From: Gammaproteobacteria bacterium
GTDB lineage: Bacteria > Pseudomonadota > Gammaproteobacteria > Nevskiales > Nevskiaceae
Length of the DNA stretch: 64,000 nt
NCBI GenBank assembly: GCA_016182805.1
Contig: JACPFV010000013.1
Location: 1-64,000 of the forward strand
Direction: 5' to 3'
In this document: positions 8,070 through 18,519 of the stretch, in pieces
How positions within the stretch are numbered: position 1 is the first letter of the stretch
Layout: the number at the start of each line of letters is the position of its first letter
Translations under genes and position numbers: made by a program
The notes under the pieces: generated by a model
Told to the model about the DNA's origin: nothing
The model's database searches: none
Seen by the model: the letters and a program-made list of their open reading frames with translations, nothing else

Positions 8070-9281
8070 TCACTTGACCAACTGGTTCAGGTCGAAGATC
8101 GGCAGCAGGATCGCCAGCACGATCACCAGCACGATCGCGCCCATGGTCAGGATCAGCAGCGGCTCGAAGATGCCCATGACCGCGGCGATCAGCGTTTCCA
8201 CCTCGCGCTCCTGATTTTCCGCGGCGCGGTCGAGCATGTCGTCCAGCTTGCCGGAGGCCTCGCCGCTGGCGATGAGGTGGATCGTGATGGGGGGGAACAG
8301 CTTGCTGTCGGCCAGGGAGCGATTCAGCGTCGCGCCCTCGCGCACGCGCAGGGTGGCGGTCTCGATCGCCTCGCGCATCGGCAGGTTGGCGACCACCTGG
8401 GTGCCGATGCGCATGGCGTCCAGGATCGGCACGCCGCTGCCGAACAGGATGCCGAGCGTGCGCGTGAAGCGCCCGGTGTTGGCGCCGCGGGTCAGCCGGC
8501 CGATCATCGGCAGGCGCAGCTGCCACAGGTGCACCCGGCGCCGGAAATCCGGGTTCAGCATCAGCCGCGAGAATACGAACAATCCGAGTGCGATGGCGAC
8601 GACCAGCGCCGCGCCGTACTCGCGCAGGAAGTCGGACAGGGCGATCAGCCCGCGCGTCAGCGGCGGCAGCTGCTGGTCGATGTCCTGGAACACCTCGACG
8701 ACCTTGGGCACGACGTAGGTCAGCAATAGCGACACGACGCCGATCGCCACCAGGGTCAGGATCGCGGGGTAGAACGTCGCCAGCAGGATCTTCTGCTGCA
8801 TCGCCTGGCGCCGCTCGACGTAGTCCGCCAGCCGCTCCAGCACGCCGTCGAGCTTGCCGGACTGCTCGCCGGCCTCCACCGTGGCGCGGAACAGCGGCGG
8901 AAACGCGCCGGGAAACAGCGCCAGAGCCTGTGCCATGCTGTTGCCCTCGACCACGCTGGCGCGCACGCCCAGCACGGTGCGGCGCACGCGGCTGCTCTCC
9001 GTCTGCTGCGAGACGGCGGTCAGCGCCTCGTCCAGCGGCAGGCCCGACCGCACCAGCGTCGCGAGCTGGCGCGTGAACAGCGCCAGCTCGGTCTGGCTCA
9101 TGCCGCCGCGGCGGAAGAAGCTGCGCTGCTCGGTGCGGCGCTCCGCGACTTCCTGCAGCTCCAGCGGCGCCAGCCCGCGGTCGCGCAAGGACTGCCGCGC
9201 GTGGCGCGGCGTGTCGCCCTCGATCAGGCCCTTTTCCTGGCGACCGCTTGGGCTGAGCGCTTGGTATTCGTAAACGGGCAT
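8070..9281 (-). CDS. gspF: Type II secretion inner-membrane platform protein GspF
   Basis: 403 aa from ATG at 9281 (MPVYEYQALSPSGRQEKGLI), the standard GspF start and length. It contains two T2SSF domains (LALFTRQLATLVRSGLPLDE; TRTLGILFGSGVPILDAMRI) and three membrane segments, including LALVAIGVVSLLLTYVVPKV-like and the C-terminal LTMGAIVLVIVLAILLPIFD region. It anchors the GspE ATPase. It is the last gene of the gspC-D-E-F run; no gspG follows. A longer frame upstream overlaps gspE and is a shadow. Confidence 0.95.
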   Translation of the reverse strand: MPVYEYQALSPSGRQEKGLIEGDTPRHARQSLRDRGLAPLELQEVAERRTEQRSFFRRGGMSQTELALFTRQLATLVRSGLPLDEALTAVSQQTESSRVRRTVLGVRASVVEGNSMAQALALFPGAFPPLFRATVEAGEQSGKLDGVLERLADYVERRQAMQQKILLATFYPAILTLVAIGVVSLLLTYVVPKVVEVFQDIDQQLPPLTRGLIALSDFLREYGAALVVAIALGLFVFSRLMLNPDFRRRVHLWQLRLPMIGRLTRGANTGRFTRTLGILFGSGVPILDAMRIGTQVVANLPMREAIETATLRVREGATLNRSLADSKLFPPITIHLIASGEASGKLDDMLDRAAENQEREVETLIAAVMGIFEPLLILTMGAIVLVIVLAILLPIFDLNQLVK

Positions 9282-9295
9282 CGGGCGGCGCCGCG

Positions 9296-10801
9296 CTACT
9301 CTTCGATGGTGACGCGCAGCACTTCGCGCAGCGTCGTGTATCCCGCGATCACCTTGTTGCGCCCGGACTGCAGGATGCCGGGGCCGCGCTCGCGCGCGTA
9401 GCGCTCCAGCGCCTGCTCGGAGGCGCCGTCGTGGATCATGGCTTCGAACTGGCGGTCGACCTCGATGATCTCGTGGATCCCCGTGCGGCCGAGAAAACCG
9501 GTGCCGCGGCACTGCGGGCAGCCCACCGGCTTGCACAGCGTCAGCGTGCGCTGCGGTTCCAGGCCGAGCTGTTCCTTGTCGGTCTGCGACGCCTCGTACG
9601 GCTCCTTGCAGTGCTTGCACAACCGGCGCACCAGGCGCTGCGCCATCAGGCCGATCAGCGAGGACGAGAGCTGGTACGGCTCCACGCCCATGTCGCGCAG
9701 GCGGGTGACGGCGCCGACCGCAGTGTTGGTGTGCAGGGTGGACAGCACCAGGTGGCCGGTCTGCGAGGCCTGCACCGCGATCTGCGCGGTCTCCAGGTCG
9801 CGGATTTCGCCGACCATCACCACGTCCGGGTCCTGGCGCAGGATCGCGCGCAGGCCGCGCGCGAACGTCATCTCCACCTTGGTGTTGACCTGCGTCTGGC
9901 CGACGCCGTCGATGTAGTACTCGATCGGGTCTTCCACCGTCATGATGTTGCGGCTGCGGTCGTTGAGCACCGACAGCGCCGAATACAGCGTCGTGGTCTT
10001 GCCCGAGCCGGTCGGGCCGGTGACCAGGATGATGCCGTACGGCCGGTGGATGATGCGGCTCAGGATGCCGATCTGGCTTTCGTCTATGCCGAGCTGCTCC
10101 AGGTCCAGGCGCTCGGCCTGCTTGTCCAGGATGCGCAGTACCACGCGCTCGTGGTGCTGGCCGGTGGGGATCGTGGACACGCGCACGTCCACCTTGCGAC
10201 CGCCGAAGGCGCGCGAGATGCGGCCGTCCTGCGGCAGGCGCTTTTCGGCGATGTCGAGCTTGGCCATGACCTTGATGCGCGACACGATGCGCGGCGCCAG
10301 CGCCTTGGGTGGCGACATCACCTCGCGCAGCACGCCGTCCACGCGGAAGCGCACGGTGAGGCGGTTCTCGAAGGTCTCGATGTGGATGTCGGAGGCGTTC
10401 TCGCGGATCGCCTCGACCAGCAGGCCGTTGATGAACTTGATGATCGGCGCGTCGTCGTTGCTTTCCAGCAGGTCCTGCGTTTCCGACAGCGCCTGCGCCA
10501 GCGTGTCGAGGTCGGCTTCCTCCTCCTGCAAGCCTTCCATCAGGCCGGAGGCGGTGCCGGTCTGGCCCTGGTAGGTGCGCGACAGGATGTTGTCGAATTC
10601 CTCGGCCGGCACCGTGCGCAGCTTGAGCGGCTTCTGCAGGAATCGCTGCGTCTCCTGCACGGCGTCCAGCGACACGCCGGGACGGCACACCGCGGCGACG
10701 CGGTCGCCGAGGTCCTCGGTCACGATCAGGCCGTGACGCTTGGCAAAGGCGAACGACGGACGGCGCAGCCCGGCTTCCATTCCAACTCCAACCGCGCTCA
10801 C
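9296..10801 (-). CDS. gspE: Type II secretion ATPase GspE
   Basis: 501 aa. It has an N-terminal domain that contacts GspL/GspF, a Walker A GPTGSGKTT near residues 261-269, an Asp box and Walker B region (VVMVGEIRDLETA), a His box (LHTNTAVGA) and a four-Cys zinc finger (CKHC...CPQC) typical of GspE. It powers pseudopilus assembly. The GTG start at 10801 overlaps the gspD stop (GTGA); ATG at 10780 is an alternative. Confidence 0.95.
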   Translation of the reverse strand: MSAVGVGMEAGLRRPSFAFAKRHGLIVTEDLGDRVAAVCRPGVSLDAVQETQRFLQKPLKLRTVPAEEFDNILSRTYQGQTGTASGLMEGLQEEEADLDTLAQALSETQDLLESNDDAPIIKFINGLLVEAIRENASDIHIETFENRLTVRFRVDGVLREVMSPPKALAPRIVSRIKVMAKLDIAEKRLPQDGRISRAFGGRKVDVRVSTIPTGQHHERVVLRILDKQAERLDLEQLGIDESQIGILSRIIHRPYGIILVTGPTGSGKTTTLYSALSVLNDRSRNIMTVEDPIEYYIDGVGQTQVNTKVEMTFARGLRAILRQDPDVVMVGEIRDLETAQIAVQASQTGHLVLSTLHTNTAVGAVTRLRDMGVEPYQLSSSLIGLMAQRLVRRLCKHCKEPYEASQTDKEQLGLEPQRTLTLCKPVGCPQCRGTGFLGRTGIHEIIEVDRQFEAMIHDGASEQALERYARERGPGILQSGRNKVIAGYTTLREVLRVTIEE

Positions 10802-12915
10802 GGGGCGAGGGCTTCTTCCGGTGCGGGGGCCGGGGCAGGGGATTCCGCGGCGGGCTCTTCGGCCGCCGGGCTTTCCGCCGGCGTCTCGCGCGGCGCCTCG
10901 GCTGCCGGCGCCTGCGGCGCCGGAGCCACTTGGGGCGAAGGGGCGCTATGTAAGGCCGCGGGCTTGGCCGAGGCCTGCTCCGTCGGCCCGATGCAGAACT
11001 GCTCGTACTCCGGCAGCCGCGGACGGGTGCCGCCGGTCAGCGGCGCCACGCGGTTGGCGCGGATCTGGTCGTCGCGCACCGAGTCGTACTTGCGGCGCGT
11101 GTAATAGTCGGCGTCGGCGATGCCGCGCAGGATCGCCGGGCGGATGAAGACCATCAGGTTGCGCTTGAGCTTCTTGACCGACTTGCTCTTGAACAGCGCG
11201 CCGATCAGCGGGATCTTGCTCAGGAACGGCACGCCGCTCTCGTTCTCGGTCAGCGTGTCGTCGATCAGGCCGCCGATCACCAGGATCTGTCCGCTTTCGA
11301 CGTTGACCGTGTTGGTCAGCGTTCGCTTGGTCGTGACCAGGTCGCTGGCGCCGGCGACACCGCCAGCCAGCAGGCTGGAAATTTCCAGGTTGACCTTGAG
11401 CTTGATGTTGTTGCCTTCGTTGATCTGCGGCGTGATACCCAGCGTCAGGCCCACGTCCTTGCGCTCGATGGTCTGGAACGGGTTTACCACGCCGGCGGTG
11501 CCGGTGGTGGTGCCGGTCTGGGTGAAGCGGCCGGTGAGGAAGGGCACTTCCTGGCCGGCCGCGAACTTGGCCTCCTCGTTGTCCATCGTCACCAGCGTCG
11601 GCGTGGACAGGATGTTGGTGTCGCCGTCGCCCTGGAGCGCGCGCAGCAGCAGGCCGAAGCTGGTGCCATCCTTGTTGATGCGGCCGCCGGCCGCCACCGC
11701 GCCGGTGCCCAGGTTGTTGATCGCGCCGGCGATGGCCGTGGACGAGCCGCTGATGGCGGCGCCGGCCAGGCCGAGCGTCCCGCTGTTCAGGATGTTGGCG
11801 GCGGCGATGCGGTCCTCGTTGAACACCGCCCAGTCGACGCCAAGCTGGCTCTGCTTGTCCGCCGACACCTCGGCGATCACGGCCTCAACCAGCACCTGCG
11901 CGCGCTGGATGTCGAGCTGCTCGATCACGTTGCGGATCGCGCGCATGGTCTTGGGCGGCGCGGTGATGACCAGCGCGTTGGCCTCCTTGTCCGCCAGGAT
12001 GCGCGCGCGGCCGTCGCCGCCGACCGCGGCGGCACCCTGCGCGGCGGGTTTGCCTTCCGTCGCCTGCTGGTGCTGGGCATAGCCTTCCAGGATCGGGGCG
12101 AGGTTCTCGGCGCTGGCATAGCGCAGGTACACGACCTGCGTGGCGCCATCCTCGGCCAGCGGCACGTCGAGGTGCGCGATGATATCCAGCAGCTTCTGGC
12201 GCGCCGCCTTGTCGCCGCCGATCAGCACGGCGTTGGAGCGCTCGTCGGCGATGATGGTCGCCGGCTTCACGCTGGCGTCGGCCTGCTTGTCCTGCTGGGC
12301 CAGCGTGGTGAGGATGCGTACCACCTCGGACGCCGCCGCGTGCTGCAGGCGCACCAGCTCGATCTCGCGGTCGCCGCTCTGATCCAGCTTCTGGATGATC
12401 TTCTCGATGCGCTGCACGTTGGCGGCGCGGTCCGAGATGATGAGCATGTTGGACGGCGCGTACGCCGCCAGGTGCGCCCACTGCGGCACCAGCTGGCGCA
12501 GCAGCGGCACGAGCTGCTGGGCCGAGCCGTTCTGCACCTCGTAGACGTGCGTCACCACGTCGTCGTCCGGCCGGCCGACGCCGCTGGACATGGGGCTGCC
12601 GCCGTCGGTGCGGGCGCTGACCTCGGGCACGATCTTGATGACGTCGCCCGCCGGAACCGCGGCGAAGCCCTTGACCTGCAGGACCGCCAGGAAGGTCTCG
12701 TATACCGCGTCCGCCGACATCGGCGAGGACGAGATCACCGTGACCTTGCCCTTGATCTTGTCGTCGACGATGAAGTTCTTGCCGGTGACTTCGCTCACCG
12801 TGGTGATGAGCGTGTTGATGTCCGCGTCCTTCAGGTTGAGCGTGACGGCGGCGTAGGCCGGAAGAACGGCGGCGAACAGCGCCAGCAGGCCGAGACAGCG
12901 GCGGGTGATCGGCAT
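10798..12915 (-). CDS. gspD: Type II secretion outer-membrane secretin GspD
   Basis: 705 aa. A signal peptide (to about residue 22, AVLPAYA) is followed by N0-N3 domains (LNLKDADINTLITTVSEVTG and repeated KH-like N domains) and the C-terminal secretin core (VPFLTGRFTQ, VGLTLGITPQI, GQILVIGGLIDD). An Ala/Pro/Glu-rich tail of about 60 residues follows the S-domain region. It forms the multimeric outer-membrane channel. No lipobox is visible in the signal peptide, so the targeting route is unclear. Confidence 0.95.
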   Translation of the reverse strand: MPITRRCLGLLALFAAVLPAYAAVTLNLKDADINTLITTVSEVTGKNFIVDDKIKGKVTVISSSPMSADAVYETFLAVLQVKGFAAVPAGDVIKIVPEVSARTDGGSPMSSGVGRPDDDVVTHVYEVQNGSAQQLVPLLRQLVPQWAHLAAYAPSNMLIISDRAANVQRIEKIIQKLDQSGDREIELVRLQHAAASEVVRILTTLAQQDKQADASVKPATIIADERSNAVLIGGDKAARQKLLDIIAHLDVPLAEDGATQVVYLRYASAENLAPILEGYAQHQQATEGKPAAQGAAAVGGDGRARILADKEANALVITAPPKTMRAIRNVIEQLDIQRAQVLVEAVIAEVSADKQSQLGVDWAVFNEDRIAAANILNSGTLGLAGAAISGSSTAIAGAINNLGTGAVAAGGRINKDGTSFGLLLRALQGDGDTNILSTPTLVTMDNEEAKFAAGQEVPFLTGRFTQTGTTTGTAGVVNPFQTIERKDVGLTLGITPQINEGNNIKLKVNLEISSLLAGGVAGASDLVTTKRTLTNTVNVESGQILVIGGLIDDTLTENESGVPFLSKIPLIGALFKSKSVKKLKRNLMVFIRPAILRGIADADYYTRRKYDSVRDDQIRANRVAPLTGGTRPRLPEYEQFCIGPTEQASAKPAALHSAPSPQVAPAPQAPAAEAPRETPAESPAAEEPAAESPAPAPAPEEALAP

Positions 12916-12919
12916 AGTT

Positions 12920-13819
12920 CTAGTTGAGGGTGACGTTGATGGTTTGCGGCTGTCCCGCGCGCTCGACGGTGAGCGTGACCTGACTGACGGAACTCAACTC
13001 GCCGAGCAGCTGCAGCGCCCGCGCCGGATCGTTCAATTCTACGCCATTGACTGCCGTGACCAGATCGCCCGGCCGCAGCCCGGCGCCGGAGAACACCGAG
13101 CGATCGCGCCCCGGGTAGATGCGGTAGCCCTTGAGCTGGCCGCCGACGTTGGCCGGCTGCACGCGGATGTACTCGGACGCCTTGGCCGGGTCCTTGAGCA
13201 CTTGGTCGCGGATCTGGCCGAGCGTGGGCGCCGCGTCCACGGACGCCGTGTCGACCGGCGCGCTGGCTTCCGCCAGCGGGGAGTAGCCGCCGCCCTCGGA
13301 CGGCTTGTCGCGCTCAAGGCGCAGCGTTTCCAGCCGGCCGTCGCGCTCCAGGATCACGCGGTCCGGGAAGATCGCCTGCAAGCGCACGCCGCGCGCCACG
13401 TCGTCGCCGACCGCGTACGGCTCCTCGCCGCCGCTGCCGCCGGCGATCAGGGCACGCGAGTCGCGCTCGCGCGTGCCGGCCAGGATACCCACCAGCGTGA
13501 GATTGAGCCGGGTTTCGGGCGCCTCCAGCAGCGCGGTCTGCGTCGGCTCCGGCGCGCGGTACTCGCCGAACAGCCTGGCGCCGACGATCAGGTTGACGTC
13601 CACGGCGTTCGGGTCGCGCGCCGCCGGCCCGGCCGGCGCCGCCACCGGCAGTGGCGTCCAGGCGGCGCCTTCCGGCGGAGGAATCAGCTGCCACATCAGG
13701 TCCGCCGCCGCGCGCGCGCCGAGTACGACGAAAACAAGGGTCGCCAGGCGCGGCAACGTGCGCCCGTAACGCTCGTAAATCGGCACGAGCGCGTGCAGGA
13801 AATTGCTTGGAATCTGCAT
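12920..13819 (-). CDS. gspC: Type II secretion protein GspC with PDZ domain
   Basis: 299 aa from ATG 13819. A short cytoplasmic segment, one membrane helix (LATLVFVVLGARAAADLMWQ), a homology region (LFGEYRAPEPTQTALLEAPE, LVGILAG) and a C-terminal PDZ-like domain (GLRPGDLVTAVNGVELNDPA) are present. GspC links the inner-membrane platform to the secretin. It is first in the gspCDEF run, divergent from the cyclase gene with a 109-bp shared promoter region. The open frame upstream of 13819 lacks conservation. Confidence 0.9.
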   Translation of the reverse strand: MQIPSNFLHALVPIYERYGRTLPRLATLVFVVLGARAAADLMWQLIPPPEGAAWTPLPVAAPAGPAARDPNAVDVNLIVGARLFGEYRAPEPTQTALLEAPETRLNLTLVGILAGTRERDSRALIAGGSGGEEPYAVGDDVARGVRLQAIFPDRVILERDGRLETLRLERDKPSEGGGYSPLAEASAPVDTASVDAAPTLGQIRDQVLKDPAKASEYIRVQPANVGGQLKGYRIYPGRDRSVFSGAGLRPGDLVTAVNGVELNDPARALQLLGELSSVSQVTLTVERAGQPQTINVTLN

Positions 13820-13928
13820 GGATATCGAGGCCACACAGAATGATAACCGATGGCGCGCGGCGATTGCCCCCGGCGGGGACTTCGACCAAACTGCCGGCTG
13901 CGAGAAGAAAGCGAATCGGGAGCACCGC

Positions 13929-16154
13929 ATGAAGCGCACTCTGATCCGTCTGGGCGTCAGCGCGGTCCTGTTCGTCGTGTTCCTGCTCCACACCGGCGAG
14001 TGGATGCGCTTCCGCCTGCTCGACACGCTGGAGAACTTCACCTACGACGCGCGCGTGCTGCTCACGCTGCCGAACACCGTGGACCCGCGCATCGTGATCG
14101 TGGACGCCGACGAGAAGAGCCTCGCGGAGGTCGGGCAGTGGCCGTGGCCGCGCGACCGGTTCGCGCAACTGCTCGCCATCCTGTTCGACCATTACCGCGT
14201 GAAGGCGGTCGGCTTCGACTTCACCTATCCGGAGCCCGACGGCAAGTCGCCGCATCGCGTGCTGGCCGACCTGGCGCAGACCGAGATCGCCGCCTTGCCC
14301 GGCTTCCAGGACACCGTCGGCGCCATGGGCGGCCGCCTGGACTACGACCAGCAGATGGCCGACGCGATCCGCGGCAAGCCGGTCGTGCTGGGCTACTACT
14401 TCATCCCGCGGCTGCTCAAGGACGCCAAGCCGCGCACCGGCGGCATCTGCTCGCCGGTGCTGGACCGCGGCGCCGCGGGCCTCTACGGCGTCGAGTACCT
14501 GCGGCCGGAGGGCTATTACGGCAATCTGCAGGTGCTGCAGGATGCCACCCCGTACTGCGGCTTCTTCGACAACCCGACCCTGGACGACGACGGCGTGACG
14601 CGGCGCGCGCCGCTGATCCAGATGTTCGACGGCCAGGTCTATCCCTCGCTGGCGCTGGCGCTGGCGCGGCTGGCGCTGGGCAACCCGGCGGTCGGCTTCG
14701 AGTTCGATCCGCCGGAGGCGCGCGGCGCGCTGAACCTGGAGCGCCTGCGCGTCGGCCCGGCCGCCGCCGCGGTGGACGCGCGGGCGGCGGTGATGGTGCC
14801 GTACCGCGGCCCGGAGGGCAGCTTCCCGTATGTGTCCGTCGCCGACGTGCTCAAGCAGCGGGTGGACGCGGAGACGCTGCGCGGCAAGCTGATCCTGCTC
14901 GGCACCAGCGCCCCCGGCCTCAAGGATTTGCGCGTGACCCCCGTGGCCAAGGCGTACTCCGGCGTGGAAGTGCACGCCAACATCATTTCCGGCCTGCTCG
15001 ACGGCCGCATCAAGCAGAAGGCGCCGTACTACGCCGGCATCGAGACCATGCTGATGTTCGTCATCGGCCTGACGCTGGCGCTGGGCTTTTCGCGCCTGTC
15101 GCCGCTGGGCAGCGCCGGCCTGACGATCGCGCTGCTGGTGGCCGTCACCGGGCTTTCGTTCTGGCTGTGGGGCGACGCCAACTTCATCATGCCGCTGGGC
15201 GTGCCGGTCGTGTTCACGCTGCTGGTGTTTCTCGGCCAGCTTCTGTACGGCTACTTCATCGAGTCGCGCGGCAAGCGCGAGATCTCCAAGCTGTTCGGCC
15301 AGTACGTGCCGCCGGAGCTGGTCGAGGAAATGGCCGGCCATCCGGAGCATATCTCGATGGAAGGAGAGAGCCGCGAGATGACGGTGCTGTTCTCCGACGT
15401 GCGCAACTTCACCACCATCTCGGAGAAGCTCGACGCCAAGGATCTGGCGGCGATGATGAACGCCTACCTGACCAAGCAGACCGGCGTCATCCAGAAGTAC
15501 CGCGGCACCATCGACAAGTACATCGGCGACGCCATCATGGCGTTCTGGGGCGCGCCGCTGCCGGACCAGGACCACGCGCGGAAAGGCACCCTCGCCGCGA
15601 TGGCCATGGTCGGGGCGGTGCGCGAGCTGGACGCGGAGTTCGAGAAGCGCGGCTGGCCCCGGCTCAACATCGGCGTGGGCGTCAACAGCGGCAAGATGAA
15701 CGTCGGCAACATGGGGTCCGAGTTCCGCATGGCCTATACTGTGATGGGCGACTCGGTGAACCTCGGCTCGCGCCTGGAAGGTCTGACCAAGGAGTACGGG
15801 GTTCCGATCCTGGTCAGCCAGTACACGCGCGATCTGCTGCCGTCGGACTGGGCGTTCCGCGAGGTGGATCTGGTGCGCGTCAAGGGCCGCCACGAACCGG
15901 TGGCGATCTATGAGCCGATGGGCCCCAAGGAGCAGCTCGACCCGGCGCTGCGCCAGGACCTGGCGCGGCATCGCGGCGCCATGAAGCTGTACCGCGCGCA
16001 GAAATGGGACGAGGCGGAGCAGGAGTTCTTCAACCTGAAGCAGTCCGGCCGGCCGCATCACATCTACGACCTGTTCCTGGAGCGCATCCTGTTCCTGCGC
16101 GAAAACCCGCCGGGAGCGAATTGGGACGGCGCGTTCACCTTCACGCACAAGTGA
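13929..16154 (+). CDS. CHASE2-domain adenylate/guanylate cyclase
   Basis: 741 aa. An N-terminal membrane anchor is followed by a periplasmic CHASE2 sensor (about 40-360), three closely spaced membrane helices (about 365-450) and a class III cyclase domain from about residue 480. The catalytic metal Asp residues are visible in [13 protein letters not shown] and [14 protein letters not shown], and [14 protein letters not shown] carries the Asp usual in adenylate cyclases. The product is thus probably cAMP. ATG at 13929 follows GGGAG. Divergent from gspC. A cNMP-binding protein gene lies at 43.8 kb, a possible effector. Confidence 0.88.
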   Translation: MKRTLIRLGVSAVLFVVFLLHTGEWMRFRLLDTLENFTYDARVLLTLPNTVDPRIVIVDADEKSLAEVGQWPWPRDRFAQLLAILFDHYRVKAVGFDFTYPEPDGKSPHRVLADLAQTEIAALPGFQDTVGAMGGRLDYDQQMADAIRGKPVVLGYYFIPRLLKDAKPRTGGICSPVLDRGAAGLYGVEYLRPEGYYGNLQVLQDATPYCGFFDNPTLDDDGVTRRAPLIQMFDGQVYPSLALALARLALGNPAVGFEFDPPEARGALNLERLRVGPAAAAVDARAAVMVPYRGPEGSFPYVSVADVLKQRVDAETLRGKLILLGTSAPGLKDLRVTPVAKAYSGVEVHANIISGLLDGRIKQKAPYYAGIETMLMFVIGLTLALGFSRLSPLGSAGLTIALLVAVTGLSFWLWGDANFIMPLGVPVVFTLLVFLGQLLYGYFIESRGKREISKLFGQYVPPELVEEMAGHPEHISMEGESREMTVLFSDVRNFTTISEKLDAKDLAAMMNAYLTKQTGVIQKYRGTIDKYIGDAIMAFWGAPLPDQDHARKGTLAAMAMVGAVRELDAEFEKRGWPRLNIGVGVNSGKMNVGNMGSEFRMAYTVMGDSVNLGSRLEGLTKEYGVPILVSQYTRDLLPSDWAFREVDLVRVKGRHEPVAIYEPMGPKEQLDPALRQDLARHRGAMKLYRAQKWDEAEQEFFNLKQSGRPHHIYDLFLERILFLRENPPGANWDGAFTFTHK

Positions 16155-16194
16155 CCGCGCCATTGGCGCGGTCATCCCGGCGAAAGCCGGGATG
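16154..16194. repeat. Two adjacent hairpins, REP-like
   Basis: ACCGCGCC-ATT-GGCGCGGT (16154-16172) abuts CATCCCGGC-GAAA-GCCGGGATG (16173-16194). Both stems are perfect. The second has the GNRA-like loop and composition of dispersed REP elements. The first includes the last base of the cyclase stop. They may stabilise or attenuate mRNA. Confidence 0.6.
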
Positions 16195-16231
16195 CGGCGC
16201 CGTCATGCCGGAACTACGGAGAACAAAATAA

Positions 16232-17395
16232 ATGAACAGATTCGATTGGCACGATCCTTTGCTGCTGGATGCCCAACTCACGTCGGACGAGCGCGCCGTG
16301 CGCGACGCCGCGCAGGCCTATGCCCAGGAGCGGCTGCTGCCGCGCATCAAGAAGGCTTTCCGCGAGGAGCACTTCGAGCCGGCGATGATGGGCGAGCTGG
16401 GGGAGCTGGGCATGCTCGGCGTCGCGCTCGAAGGCTACGGCTGCCCGGGCGGCAACCACGTCCAGTACGGCCTGGTCGCGCGCGAGATCGAGCGCGTGGA
16501 TTCCGGCTACCGCTCGGCGCTGTCGGTGCAGTCGAGCCTGGTGATGTATCCGATCCACAGCTATGCCGGCGAGGCGCACAAGCGCACGCTGCTGCCGCGG
16601 CTGGCCAAGGGCGAGCTGATCGGCTGCTTCGGCCTCACCGAGCCCGATCACGGCTCCGATCCGGGCGGCATGCGCACGCGCGCGAAGAAGCTCAAGGACG
16701 GCTGGAGCCTGTCCGGCACCAAGACCTGGATCACCAACGCGCCCGTCGCCGACCTGATGGTGGTCTGGGCCAAGGACGAGGCCGACGCGATCCGCGGCTT
16801 CATCCTGGAGCGCGGCATGAAAGGACTGTCGACGCCGGCGATCGAGGGCAAATTCAGCCTGCGCGCCTCCCTCACCGGCCAGATCGTGATGGACGAGGTG
16901 CACGTGCCGGACGAGAACCGGCTGAACGTCGAGGGCCTGAAGGGGCCGTTCTCCTGCCTGAACAAGGCGCGCTACGGCATCGCCTGGGGCGCCATGGGCG
17001 CGGCCGAATTCTGCTGGCAGGCGGCGCGCGACTACGCGATGAACCGCAAGCAGTTCGGCCGCCCGCTGGCGGCGAACCAGCTGATCCAGAAGAAGCTAGC
17101 CGACATGCAGACCGAGATCGCGCTCGGCCTGCAAGGCGTGCTGCGCCTGGGGCGCCTGCTGGACGAGGGACAGGCGGCGCCGGAGATGATCTCGCTGCTC
17201 AAGCGCAACAACGCGGCCAAGGCGCTGGACGTGGCGCGCACCGCGCGCGACATCCACGGCGGCAACGGCATCGCGGACGACTACCACGTCATCCGCCACC
17301 TGCTGAACCTGGAAACGGTGAACACGTACGAGGGGACGGCAGACATCCACGCGCTGATCCTCGGGCGCGCGCAGACCGGAATTGCGGCGTTTTAG
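16232..17395 (+). CDS. gcdH: Glutaryl-CoA dehydrogenase
   Basis: 387 aa acyl-CoA dehydrogenase. It oxidatively decarboxylates glutaryl-CoA to crotonyl-CoA in lysine/tryptophan catabolism. FAD-binding signatures are [17 protein letters not shown] and [13 protein letters not shown]. The catalytic Glu sits in [20 protein letters not shown], a C-terminal motif characteristic of GcdH. It stands alone, between hairpins at 16154-16194 and a terminator for the opposing gene, so it is probably monocistronic. Confidence 0.9.
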   Translation: MNRFDWHDPLLLDAQLTSDERAVRDAAQAYAQERLLPRIKKAFREEHFEPAMMGELGELGMLGVALEGYGCPGGNHVQYGLVAREIERVDSGYRSALSVQSSLVMYPIHSYAGEAHKRTLLPRLAKGELIGCFGLTEPDHGSDPGGMRTRAKKLKDGWSLSGTKTWITNAPVADLMVVWAKDEADAIRGFILERGMKGLSTPAIEGKFSLRASLTGQIVMDEVHVPDENRLNVEGLKGPFSCLNKARYGIAWGAMGAAEFCWQAARDYAMNRKQFGRPLAANQLIQKKLADMQTEIALGLQGVLRLGRLLDEGQAAPEMISLLKRNNAAKALDVARTARDIHGGNGIADDYHVIRHLLNLETVNTYEGTADIHALILGRAQTGIAAF

Positions 17396-17400
17396 AGCGG

Positions 17401-17428
17401 AAAAAAGAGGGGCGGCCGCGGCCGCCCC
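17401..17428 (-). terminator. Terminator for the minus-strand gene at 17453
   Basis: A perfect 10-bp GC stem (17409-17428, CGGCCG centre) is followed, reading the minus strand, by TCTTTTTT. It sits 24 bp after the stop at 17453 and between convergent genes. Confidence 0.75.
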
Positions 17429-17452
17429 GATTCCGACTGGAAATTCGCTTCC

Positions 17453-18499
17453 TTACCGCAAGGTCGGCGCCCGCAGCGCGTCCGCTTGCAGGCGCCGGCT
17501 CGTCTCGACCAGGTCCGGGTTGTCGAACGGCAGGCGCGTGAACTGCACCAGCTCGTACGCCCGGGTCGTGTGGACGTTGGTCGTCACCGGCCCCAAGGCA
17601 TTGGGCATCGCGGTCGTCGAGGCCAGGGCGACGGACGCCAGCGATACCGCGCCGGAAACCTGGCGGTCGTGGAACGCCAAGCCGTAGAACGACAGCTCCA
17701 GCCACTGCTTGCCGGGCGCCAGCTCCTTCGCGGCCTGCGCCGCCGCAAACGGCTGGCCCAGCGCATCGGCCAGCGTGCCGGACAGATGCACGCGTCCGGG
17801 CGCCAGCACCTCCAGCTCGGCGGCGACGACCAGGTTGCCGTCGCGCACCGCGTCGGTGTATCGGCCGGTCAGGCGCGCCGCGGGATTGCTGAACTGAAAG
17901 CCGCCGGCGGCGCGCCGCAGCTCGCCGCTGGACAGCACCGCATCCACCTTCACCATCACGCTGTCGGCCGTGCCGAGCGCGGGCGCGCGCCGGGCGGGCA
18001 GGGTGTAGCGCGCGGTGTAGATGCCGTCGCCGGCCAGCGTGTCGGGGGCGCGGCCGTCGTCCCGGTACGTCACCGTGCCGAGCGCGCCCAGGGTGCGGCC
18101 GATCAGCTCGCCGCCGACCTTGGCGCCGGTGACGGCGGAACCGGGCGTCGGTGCGCTCTCGACCAGGCTCGGCGCGCCGCCGGTGTGGGTCAGCGAGGCG
18201 AACAGCGTGACCGCGGCGCCCGGCAGGGCGCCGACGGTCGAAGCCCACACCGTCAGGCGCGGGCCGGCGCCGTTGGGACCGAGCCGCGACTGCCGGCTGG
18301 GCTGGCGCGCGTCGAGCAGCGGATCGACGCCGCCGGCCTCGATGACGATGGACGAATGCGGATAGCGCGCGAGCTGCGCGTAATCCTGCGCCGCGCGCAG
18401 GGCCAGCGGCGCCGGCGTGGCGTCGGCCCATGCGGCGCCGGCCAGGAAGGCCAGGCCGAACGGTGCGAGGCAGGACAACAGCTTTTGGGTGCTCTTCAT
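17453..18499 (-). CDS. Exported DUF4785-like protein
   Basis: 348 aa from ATG 18499, where a signal peptide begins ([20 protein letters not shown], cleavage near AWA-DAT). The mature part opens with [20 protein letters not shown], resembling DUF4785 proteins of Legionella and Xanthomonadaceae, and the rest looks like beta-sandwich domains ([19 protein letters not shown] is typical of Ig-like folds). It is next to a secreted hydrolase gene 20 bp upstream, so the two are probably an operon. Export is well supported; function is unknown. Confidence 0.6.
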   Translation of the reverse strand: MKSTQKLLSCLAPFGLAFLAGAAWADATPAPLALRAAQDYAQLARYPHSSIVIEAGGVDPLLDARQPSRQSRLGPNGAGPRLTVWASTVGALPGAAVTLFASLTHTGGAPSLVESAPTPGSAVTGAKVGGELIGRTLGALGTVTYRDDGRAPDTLAGDGIYTARYTLPARRAPALGTADSVMVKVDAVLSSGELRRAAGGFQFSNPAARLTGRYTDAVRDGNLVVAAELEVLAPGRVHLSGTLADALGQPFAAAQAAKELAPGKQWLELSFYGLAFHDRQVSGAVSLASVALASTTAMPNALGPVTTNVHTTRAYELVQFTRLPFDNPDLVETSRRLQADALRAPTLR

Positions 18500-18519
18500 T
18501 TTGCGTTCTCCCGTCCGGA

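Noticed and set aside
8070-10688. gspF read as an 872-aa protein
   Set aside because: The upstream 470 codons overlap gspE in a different frame and show no GspF similarity; the normal start is ATG 9281.
13314-16175. A 953-codon open frame on the minus strand across gspC and the cyclase gene
   Set aside because: It is antisense to a clearly conserved CHASE2-cyclase and runs out of frame into gspC; its residue composition (His/Gln/Arg/Ala-rich) is typical of high-GC shadows.
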